In this document: positions 58,202-64,000 of the stretch, piece by piece
How the letters are laid out: every line of letters starts with the position of its first letter
Position numbering within the stretch: position 1 is the stretch's first letter
Program-made: the position numbers and the translations under genes
Source: Actinobacteria bacterium UBA6100
GTDB lineage: Bacteria > Actinomycetota > Coriobacteriia > Anaerosomatales > Anaerosomataceae
DNA length: 64,000 nucleotides
Assembly (NCBI GenBank): GCA_002423585.1
Contig: DIWS01000002.1
Coordinates: 152,702 to 216,701, forward strand
Direction of reading: 5' to 3'
The notes under the pieces: model-generated
Database searches by the model: none
Told to the model about the DNA's origin: nothing
Seen by the model: only the letters and a program-made list of their open reading frames with translations

Positions 58202-59430
58202 CAGTCTGCTCCTATCGGCAACTCCACTTGAACCTCGGTCCCGGAACCCGGGGCGCTGGTCACGGTCATCCGCCCGTCCTCAGCTTCCACACGCTCGTGC
58301 ATATTGCGCAGGCCGGCTCCGGTGCCCTCAAGGCGCTTGCGGGTCTCACCCTCGGTCAGGCCGTTCCCGTCATCCGATACCGTGAGCACGACGGCGGCCT
58401 CCCCGTACATGATCCGAACGGTGAACTGGGTCCCCCCGGAGTGCCGAACCGCGTTGCTGATGGCCTCCTTGGCAACGCGATAGAGGCACGACTCCTGCGA
58501 GGGACGGAGCGGGTACTGGCGGCCCACGACCTCCACGGTCCCTCGCATCCGTGTGCCACGTGTCGCCTCGGTGATCCACGTTGTGACCGACCCTACCAGC
58601 CCCAGCTCCTGCAGCTTCATCGGCCGCAGATCGTAGATGAGCCGACGCAGCTCGCTCGAACTGACGCTGAGCTGCCGCTCGAGATCCTCCAGCGTCCGCA
58701 CAGCGAGCGCCGGATCCTTCAACACCTGCTTCTTGGCGAGCTCGAGACCGAGCGAGACCGAGAAGAGCGACTGCGAGATACCGTCATGCATCTCGCGCGC
58801 GATGCGCTCCCGCTCGCCGGCGAGCATCGCGTAACGCCCCTCTTCGGCAAGGCGCGCATTGGCGATGGACACGGCCGCGAAGGCGCCGAGGATCGACAGG
58901 AACGCCGAGTGTTCCGGCTGCAGCCGGTGGTCGAGCGCGTTGATGGCGATGAGTATCCCCAGCGGGTGGTCCTGGACCCGGACCGGCACCGCGAGCAGCC
59001 ACGCGTGACGCTCCTCGTCGATGTCGAAGAAGGAGCGACCGTCGGTGAACACGTCATCGGCGATGTCGGCGAGGTGCTCGCCCCACCACTCCTGAAGGTG
59101 CGCTGAACGTGCGCCGCGGACGACCATCGTGCTCTCGTCCATCACGAGCCCGTCGGCGTACTCGTCCACCAGGCAGACCACGACCTTCTCGGTGCCGGTG
59201 AAGCGCTTCGCCGCCTCGACGATGATCGTCAGAACATCGTGGACGGTGCGCGCCGAGGAGATGGAGGCCGCCACGGAGTCGAGCGCGGTGATGAGCGCGA
59301 GCTGGCCCACGGGCGGCGTGGGCACGAGGTCGCGCTGACGGGCGCGCCGGAGGAGCGGCCATGAGAACCGGCCCGTTGCCGTGAACGGCTTCGTCCCCTC
59401 CAGAATTCGGCCCCCCTCGGCCTGACACAC
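58201..59430 (-). CDS. Soluble GAF-domain sensor histidine kinase (NarX/DegS type)
   Basis: 409 residues. GAF domain about 42-192, HisKA_3 with H215 in RERIAREMHDGISQSLFS, and a C-terminal HATPase with NAVRHSGGTQF, DDGNGL and GTGAGLRNM. No transmembrane helix, so a cytoplasmic sensor. The GTG at 59430 has no ribosome site; a GGAGGGG lies about 30 bases into the frame without a near start codon, so the N-terminus is uncertain. Confidence 0.9.
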   Translation of the reverse strand: MCQAEGGRILEGTKPFTATGRFSWPLLRRARQRDLVPTPPVGQLALITALDSVAASISSARTVHDVLTIIVEAAKRFTGTEKVVVCLVDEYADGLVMDESTMVVRGARSAHLQEWWGEHLADIADDVFTDGRSFFDIDEERHAWLLAVPVRVQDHPLGILIAINALDHRLQPEHSAFLSILGAFAAVSIANARLAEEGRYAMLAGERERIAREMHDGISQSLFSVSLGLELAKKQVLKDPALAVRTLEDLERQLSVSSSELRRLIYDLRPMKLQELGLVGSVTTWITEATRGTRMRGTVEVVGRQYPLRPSQESCLYRVAKEAISNAVRHSGGTQFTVRIMYGEAAVVLTVSDDGNGLTEGETRKRLEGTGAGLRNMHERVEAEDGRMTVTSAPGSGTEVQVELPIGAD

Positions 59431-59469
59431 ACTACGTTGGTACCCAACGCCGAGGAGTATACGCGCGCC

Positions 59470-60366
59470 CTATGACAACTGGACCGCTCTCGCCACCTGA
59501 CGGACCGCCTCGAGGGCCGGACCATCCGGGTACGCCGAAAGTGCGCCGGTGGCCAGCAGTTCGGGGATACGGGCGACCGACTCGTCGTAGGGGATCTCGG
59601 CGAGCATCTCGAGCCCTTCAGTCTGCACGCGCGTGCGAAGTCGCTCGGCGCCCGAACGTGAGAGGTCGGCCTTGTTGAGCACCACGTGGACCGGGATGTT
59701 GAATCTGCGTGCCAGCGCGACGAGCCGCAGCAGGTCGTGCTCACCTGAGACGGTCGGTTCGGTCACCGCGATCACGAGATCGGTCCCGGTGAGCGCTGCG
59801 ATCGCCGGACACCCTACCCCCGGCGGGCCGTCGATGAGCATCAGGTCGCTCTCGCGCTCCGCGGCGATGGCATCTGCGCGGCCACGCACCTCGGTCACCA
59901 GCTTGCCCGAGAGGTCCTCGCCCGCGGCCAGCCTGCCGAAGGCCATCGGCCCCACCGACGTCGATGCGGTCATCACCTCTCCGGCCTGGGACGGCTCCAT
60001 GCGGATGGCGCGATCGCTGCACGCGGGAACGCAGGCGCCACATCCCTCGCACGCCCAGGAATCGACCTCGAACAGCCGGCTGCGCGGGAAGTCCTCCGCC
60101 GGACCGATGGCGTCGAAGCGGCACACCGTCCTGCACGCACCACAACCGCGACAGGCGGCGGGATCGATGACGGCTTTCGCCGATCCCGCGAACGGATCGC
60201 GGGAGAGCACCTCGGCCCTGAGCGCGATCGGCAGATTGGCGGCCTCGACATCGCAATCGGCAAGCACCAGCGGGCGCCCATCATCCGCGAGCAGCCGTGC
60301 CACGAGCGCTGTCAGCGTCGTCTTGCCGGTGCCACCCTTGCCCGATGCGAACACGATCCGGCGCAT
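59470..60366 (-). CDS. MinD-family ATPase with inserted 2[4Fe-4S] ferredoxin
   Basis: 298 residues. ASGKGGTGKTTL (7-18) is a MinD/Mrp deviant Walker A. Two [4Fe-4S] binding sets are inserted: C72-C75-C78-C82 and C106-C109-C112-C116. The ATPase continues with MLIDGPPGVGCP and TEPTVSGEHDLLRLV. Similar proteins occur as pairs next to NifX-like (orange-protein type) genes in anaerobes and are thought to be involved in metal cluster or cell-division functions. ATGA overlap with its paralogue upstream. Confidence 0.9.
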   Translation of the reverse strand: MRRIVFASGKGGTGKTTLTALVARLLADDGRPLVLADCDVEAANLPIALRAEVLSRDPFAGSAKAVIDPAACRGCGACRTVCRFDAIGPAEDFPRSRLFEVDSWACEGCGACVPACSDRAIRMEPSQAGEVMTASTSVGPMAFGRLAAGEDLSGKLVTEVRGRADAIAAERESDLMLIDGPPGVGCPAIAALTGTDLVIAVTEPTVSGEHDLLRLVALARRFNIPVHVVLNKADLSRSGAERLRTRVQTEGLEMLAEIPYDESVARIPELLATGALSAYPDGPALEAVRQVARAVQLS

Positions 60367-61274
60367 CAGTCCTCCTCGGCAAGCTCGAGTATGGCGTTCC
60401 ACAGTCCGCCGAACCACGCCGCGCCATCCGGGTGGCCATCGATCACCATGCCGCCGTCGGCGTACACCTCGGCGACACGACGATCGAACGGTATGCGCGC
60501 GAGGACCGGGATGCCGCGTTCGGCACAGAAAGCCGATACGTCGGAGGCGCCCGCGCCGTCGCGGTTGATCACCACGCCGAGCGGGATGCCCATGTCCCGG
60601 CCCAGATCCACCGCCAGTTCGAGATCGTGCAGGCCGAACGGCGTGGGCTCCGTGACCAGCACGAGCACGTCGGCCTTACGCACCGCGGCAACGGCTGCGC
60701 AGGCGACACCTGGCGGGGCGTCGAGAATGGTGACCGCGCGGCTCAGCACCGCGGCCCTGTCCCGGGCCGCCCGGATCACCGTCGGCGTCTTCACCTCACC
60801 GATGTCGAGCCGCCCCGTGACCACGGTCGCACCCGCGGGATCGGCGACCGGTCGCGCCACCGCTCCCCACTCGACCTCACCCACCCGGGCATGCTCTTCG
60901 CGCAAGGCTCCCGGCGTGCACACCCGGACACACGCACCGCAGGCGTGACACAGCTCTGGGAAGACGAGGACCTTCCCGCCGAGAATGCGGATCGCGCCGT
61001 AAGCGCACGCTTCCCGACACGCGCCGCAGAGCACGCACGCGTCCTCGTCGACGACCGGGATCGGCACAGCGACGGGAGACACCTGTGGCGCTTCAGGCGC
61101 GAGGAACAACGCGTCGTTGGGTGCGTCCGCATCGCAATCAACGAGCGCCACAGGTGAACCCGAGCGAGCTGCCACGACGCTGAGATTGGTCGCGACGAGC
61201 GTCTTGCCGGTGCCGCCTTTGCCCGAGGCGATGGCTACGGTCAGGCGCGCGGGGAGGAGTCCGAGCGAGGGCAT
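60366..61274 (-). CDS. MinD-family ATPase with inserted 2[4Fe-4S] ferredoxin (second copy)
   Basis: 302 residues, paralogue of the next gene. Walker A ASGKGGTGKTLV (16-27), cysteine sets C80-C83-C86-C90 and C109-C112-C115-C119, and ILDAPPGVACAAVAAV. The two copies probably make a heterodimer, as tight coupling suggests. ATG 61274 lies three bases after the stop of the NifX-like gene. Confidence 0.9.
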   Translation of the reverse strand: MPSLGLLPARLTVAIASGKGGTGKTLVATNLSVVAARSGSPVALVDCDADAPNDALFLAPEAPQVSPVAVPIPVVDEDACVLCGACREACAYGAIRILGGKVLVFPELCHACGACVRVCTPGALREEHARVGEVEWGAVARPVADPAGATVVTGRLDIGEVKTPTVIRAARDRAAVLSRAVTILDAPPGVACAAVAAVRKADVLVLVTEPTPFGLHDLELAVDLGRDMGIPLGVVINRDGAGASDVSAFCAERGIPVLARIPFDRRVAEVYADGGMVIDGHPDGAAWFGGLWNAILELAEED

Positions 61275-61277
61275 GTG

Positions 61278-61661
61278 CTAGTGACCGCCGCAGACGTACG
61301 AGGGGTCGATGAGCTCGACGTCGCCCGCGAGCAGGGCCTCGACGACATCGGCCACGACGGGCCGGGTGTTGTCGAAGTAGACGGCGATGCCCGCGTCGGT
61401 GAATCCGGCGAGCGGGCGCCCACCGATACCGCCGACGACGAGCGCGTTCACGCCCTCGCCCGCCAGCAGGTTGACCGGCCGAAGACAGCCACCCTCCTCA
61501 TGCGGAGGATTCGCGACGATACGCACAGCCGTGACAGCACCGTCGTCTATCTCCACCACCGTAAAGCAGTCGCAGCGCCCGAAGTGCCCCGACCGCTCGC
61601 AGTCCAGGCCGCCCGCGCCGTTACTGGGCACCGCCAGTACGATCCGTCCGTTGTCAGTCAC
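61278..61661 (-). CDS. NifX/NifB-like (dinitrogenase iron-molybdenum cofactor family) protein
   Basis: 127 residues. The family fold with SGHFGRCDCFTVVEI, GGCLRPVNLLAGEGVNALVVGGIGGRPLAGF and a C-terminal YVCGGH. Such proteins bind metal-sulfur clusters; some are the orange protein of sulfate reducers. Cysteines in HFGRCDC, GGC and VCGGH could bind a metal. No nitrogenase structural genes are visible, so nitrogen fixation is not implied. Confidence 0.85.
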   Translation of the reverse strand: MTDNGRIVLAVPSNGAGGLDCERSGHFGRCDCFTVVEIDDGAVTAVRIVANPPHEEGGCLRPVNLLAGEGVNALVVGGIGGRPLAGFTDAGIAVYFDNTRPVVADVVEALLAGDVELIDPSYVCGGH

Positions 61662-61686
61662 GCTTCGTCCTTCCGTAGGGCCGGCC

Positions 61687-62046
61687 TCAGCCGGCGTGAG
61701 CCTCTCCCGCTTCGGTGAGCTCGATCAGCGTGCCGGCCGCGAACGCCGCCACCGCTTCGCGCACCGTCATGCCGCTGCCACTGTAGCCGGATATCTTCGC
61801 CGCGCGCAGCGCAGCGAACGCCTTCGGCCCGAGATGGCCCGTGATCACGGCCTCGACACCATGGTCCGACACCGTCTCGGCCGCAGCGATCCCGGCGCCC
61901 TGGAGCGCGTTCATGTTCGTGGTGTTGTCCACGACGTCCGCGGCGTCGGAATCCGTGTCCGCGATGACGAAGTAGCGCGCCCGACCAAAGTGGTCGTCGA
62001 CGCGATCATCGAGCGACGTGCCGAGAGAGGACACCGCGACCTTCAT
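61687..62046 (-). CDS. NifX-like metal-cluster-binding protein, second copy
   Basis: 119 residues. MKVAVSSLGTSLDDRVDDHFGRARYFVIAD and AVITGHLGPKAFAALRAAKI are typical of the MTH1175-like members of the family. Unlike the neighbour it has no cysteine. ATG 62046 overlaps the DUF5320-like gene stop (ATGA). Ends 25 bases before the first copy. Confidence 0.87.
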   Translation of the reverse strand: MKVAVSSLGTSLDDRVDDHFGRARYFVIADTDSDAADVVDNTTNMNALQGAGIAAAETVSDHGVEAVITGHLGPKAFAALRAAKISGYSGSGMTVREAVAAFAAGTLIELTEAGEAHAG

Positions 62047-62243
62047 CGACGCCACCCCATCCCGCGGCCAGCCGCGCCGGCACCCATGCCGCGACCCCGA
62101 CCGAGACCGCGACCCGGACCCCGACCAAGACCGCGACCCGGCTGTGCCTGTGCGGCCGTGTCCGCCGCGATCATGCATGTTCCGCGACCGCCGCCCGTGA
62201 GCGGACCGCGCCCCTGCGGGCCTGTTCCATCAGTTCCTGGCAT
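62043..62243 (-). CDS. DUF5320-like small Gly/Arg-rich protein
   Basis: 66 residues. Begins MPGTDGTGPQGRGPLTGGGRGTC, the recognisable DUF5320 start (MP..D.TGP.G.GP.TG.G.G.C), with one cysteine at residue 23. The rest is Gly/Arg-rich (RGLGRGPGRGLGRGRGMG). Such genes are usual companions of NifX-like and PadR genes. Function unknown. Confidence 0.82.
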   Translation of the reverse strand: MPGTDGTGPQGRGPLTGGGRGTCMIAADTAAQAQPGRGLGRGPGRGLGRGRGMGAGAAGRGMGWRR

Positions 62244-62258
62244 GACTCCTGCCTCCTT

Positions 62259-62726
62259 CTACGTGGCGTCAGTCTCGCGCGTGCCCTGAGAGGCACTCCG
62301 CGCCGCGCCTATGAGTACGTCGAGCGCATGTCGGCGCTCTTCGAGATGACCGATCCAATGCTCAAGCAGTGCGCGACCGTCATCGGTGATGCAGTACGAA
62401 CGCCGCTGCGGCCCCGAGCCGCCCTCCTGCCACTGCGAGGTGACGAACCCGTCCTCCTCCAGCCGGCGCAAGAGACGGTACAGCCCTCCGGTGTCCGGCA
62501 CGACCTCACCACCGGTCGCTTCCTCGATAGCGCGCACCAGGTCGTACCCGTAACCTTCCGAGCGGGCGAGCACCGCGAGCAGAGCGGGCTCCACGAACGC
62601 TCCGCGTCCGGCGCCCACGCCTCGCCGGGTCCCGTCGCCCGACTCACAGCAACGCCTGCGCCGGTGACCCTGTGCCGGGCCCGTGCCCTGGGTATCCGCT
62701 GCTGACCTATCCTCTGCTGCGCCCAT
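62259..62726 (-). CDS. PadR-family transcription regulator
   Basis: 155 residues. A basic N-terminal tail with CC at 26-27 and Gly/Arg-rich GVGAGRGAF, then a winged helix (about 45-115): EPALLAVLARSEGYGYDLVRAIEEATGGEVVPDTGGLYRLLRRLEEDGFV, followed by a short C-terminal helix for dimer formation. First gene of the cluster, and the likely regulator of it and of itself. The two cysteines could sense metal or redox state. ATG 62726 has GAGAGG upstream. Confidence 0.88.
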   Translation of the reverse strand: MGAAEDRSAADTQGTGPAQGHRRRRCCESGDGTRRGVGAGRGAFVEPALLAVLARSEGYGYDLVRAIEEATGGEVVPDTGGLYRLLRRLEEDGFVTSQWQEGGSGPQRRSYCITDDGRALLEHWIGHLEERRHALDVLIGAARSASQGTRETDAT

Positions 62727-62753
62727 CGGGAACCTCTCGTGTCGCCTAGCTAG

Positions 62754-62772
62754 ATGTATAAGACATATATGT
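62754..62772. promoter_or_regulatory. Putative PadR operator
   Basis: The AT-rich segment contains ATGT-5-ACAT (62754-62766) followed by ATATGT, overlapping the -10 of the padR promoter. PadR operators often use ATGT/ACAT half-sites. Its location would block RNA polymerase, giving autorepression. Inference. Confidence 0.5.
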
Positions 62773-62783
62773 GATTTGGTCAA
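62755..62783 (-). promoter_or_regulatory. Promoter of the padR-NifX-MinD cluster
   Basis: On the minus strand TTGACC (62778-62783) and TATACA (62755-62760) with exactly 17 bases between them, 28 bases before the padR start. This is the strongest consensus promoter I see in the window. Confidence 0.72.
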
Positions 62784-62801
62784 TACATTCTCCACCATAG
62801 A

Positions 62802-62832
62802 CGAAGGCGCCACCCATGGGGCGACGCCTTCG
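62802..62832 (-). terminator. Terminator-like hairpin after ftsH
   Basis: CGAAGGCG (62802-62809) pairs with CGCCTTCG (62825-62832), with an inner CCC/GGG pairing. It lies 24 bases past the ftsH stop on the minus strand. A second small palindrome, ACCGGTA-2-TACCGGT (62838-62853), precedes it. T-rich tail is weak. Confidence 0.5.
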
Positions 62833-62855
62833 ATCGGACCGGTATGTACCGGTGA

Positions 62856-64000
62856 TCAGGGCCCGGCCTCACCGATGTCCGCGACCGGTATGCCCAAGAG
62901 TGAGGCTCCGTCCGAAGCCGGTGTCGGCTCGGCAGACGATCCGCCCATGGGGCTTCCGCTCGAGTCCTCGCCCGGGGTGGCCTGCTCCTCTTTCGGCTGG
63001 CGCTCCTCCTCCGCGAGGTACTCGGCCCAGCGACCGTCGAGCAGCGCCTCGAGCTCCTCTTTGTCCACCGTCTCGCGCTCGACGAGCACGTCGGCCATCA
63101 GATCGAGCAGCTCGCGCCGCTCCGTCAGTATCTTATAAGCGACGTCATACGCCTCATCGATCAGGCGGCGCACTTCCTTGTCGATCTCGAACGCGATCTC
63201 CTGCGAGTAGTTCGGCTGCGCGGAGAAGTCCCTGCCGAGGAAGACCTCGTGCGCGCCCTCGCCGAGGGTCATCGGCCCGAGCTTGTCACTCATTCCGTAC
63301 TGAGTGACCATCTGCCGGGCGAGCTTGGTGGCCCGCTCGATGTCGTTGCTCGCGCCGGTGGTGATGTCACCGATGGCGATCGCCTCGGCCACCCGCCCGC
63401 CGAGCATCATCGCTATCTCATCCAGCATCTCACCGCGCGCCGAAAGGAACTTGTCCTCCACCGGCAGCGCGAGCGTGTAGCCGAGCGCCCGACCGCGGCT
63501 GATGATGCTGATCTTGTGGATCGGATCGGTGTTGGGAAGCACGTGGCCCACGAGCGCGTGTCCGGACTCGTGGTACGCGATGATCCGCTTCTCCTTCTCG
63601 GAGATGATGCGGCTCTTCTTCTCGGGACCGGCGATCACGCGCTCGATCGCGTCCTCGAGCTCGGTCATCTCGATCTCCTTCTTGCCGTGGCGTGCAGCGA
63701 GAAGGGCTGCCTCGTTCACAAAGTTGGCGAGGTCCGCGCCGGTGAAACCGGGCGTGCGCCGCGCCAGCACCTCAAGATCGATGGCCGGACCGAGCGGCTT
63801 GCCCCGGGTGTGGATCTTGAGGATATCGTGACGGCCCCTCAAGTCAGGGCGGTCTACAAGGATCTGCCGGTCGAAACGCCCCGGGCGCAGGAGCGCGGTG
63901 TCGAGCACATCAGGCCGGTTGGTGGCGGCCATGATGATGACGTTATCCTTGATGTCGAACCCGTCCATCTCCACGAGCAATTGGTTCAGGGTCTGCTCGC
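62856..64000 (-). CDS. ftsH: ATP-dependent zinc metalloprotease FtsH, C-terminal part
   Basis: The gene enters from beyond the window; about 381 residues are visible. The end of the AAA domain is present (LNQLLVEMDGF, AATNRPDVLDTALLRPGRFDRQI with the arginine fingers), then the M41 protease with zinc motif HESGH at 63558-63572 and GASNDIERATKLARQMVTQYGMS. The tail is acidic and Ser/Pro-rich. FtsH is a membrane protease for quality control. Confidence 0.96.
   Translation of the reverse strand, partial: EQTLNQLLVEMDGFDIKDNVIIMAATNRPDVLDTALLRPGRFDRQILVDRPDLRGRHDILKIHTRGKPLGPAIDLEVLARRTPGFTGADLANFVNEAALLAARHGKKEIEMTELEDAIERVIAGPEKKSRIISEKEKRIIAYHESGHALVGHVLPNTDPIHKISIISRGRALGYTLALPVEDKFLSARGEMLDEIAMMLGGRVAEAIAIGDITTGASNDIERATKLARQMVTQYGMSDKLGPMTLGEGAHEVFLGRDFSAQPNYSQEIAFEIDKEVRRLIDEAYDVAYKILTERRELLDLMADVLVERETVDKEELEALLDGRWAEYLAEEERQPKEEQATPGEDSSGSPMGGSSAEPTPASDGASLLGIPVADIGEAGP

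Noticed and set aside
61278..62046. Nitrogen fixation genes
   Set aside because: The proteins belong to the wider NifX/NifB-like family; no nifHDK or NifB radical SAM domain is near.

Overview
The window is GC-rich, densely coded and mostly transcribed from the minus strand, with many 1-11 bp stop/start overlaps. The gene content suggests a probably anaerobic, high-GC actinobacterial lineage. Coriobacteriia/OPB41-like is my guess from family knowledge and is not proven by the sequence. The reasons are a siroheme-route haem pathway, Ccm (System I) cytochrome c maturation, a secretin-free Tad/Flp pilus, FtsH, SbcCD-like proteins, and MinD-ferredoxin plus NifX-like proteins. No mobile element, CRISPR array or rRNA was seen. 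There is one tRNA (Ala, CGC).

Layout. 1-14.7 kb: cell-surface polysaccharide genes. An operon on the minus strand carries two glycosyltransferases, rfbF-rfbG-rfbH (CDP-3,6-dideoxyhexose precursor), a pyruvate-type TPP enzyme and an acylating acetaldehyde dehydrogenase cut by the window edge. A divergent left-handed beta-helix acyltransferase follows, then rmlA-manC, a secreted CAP-domain protein with three C-terminal repeats, and galU. 14.8-23.2 kb: haem synthesis in the order hemA-hemC-hemD-(tRNA-Ala)-small membrane protein-hemB-ahbD-ahbAB-hemL. 23.5-30.6 kb: ccmE-F-A-B-C-D, a HemX/CcsA-like protein and a ketosphinganine-reductase-like SDR, upstream of hemA and in the same direction. Together 14.8-30.6 kb form one haem-making and haem-delivery supercluster.

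30.8-38.5 kb: coaX, a divergent OmpR-type two-component system, an SbcC/YhaN-like plus SbcD/YhaO-like pair, and bioY with a BirA-type operator. 38.5-48.7 kb: a vitamin block of folE-folP-folK and panB-panC-nadA-nadB-nadC, followed by two unknown four-helix membrane proteins, a DedA protein and birA. 48.8-59.4 kb: a Tad/Flp pilus operon (flp, tadE, tadG-like, cpaB, tadZ, tadA, VWA-tadB fusion, tadC) behind a NarL-type two-component system. 59.5-62.7 kb: two MinD ATPases with ferredoxin inserts, two NifX-like proteins, a DUF5320-like protein and a PadR regulator with a clear promoter/operator. The window ends inside ftsH.

The most unusual points are a CcmE with a Cys-type haem motif and a second OB domain that lacks it, a CcmC with an inserted extracytoplasmic domain, a von Willebrand A domain fused to TadB, a FolK with a C-terminal extra domain, the RfbFGH/TPP/aldehyde-dehydrogenase sugar set, and a Gly-His-Pro-rich tail on AhbD.
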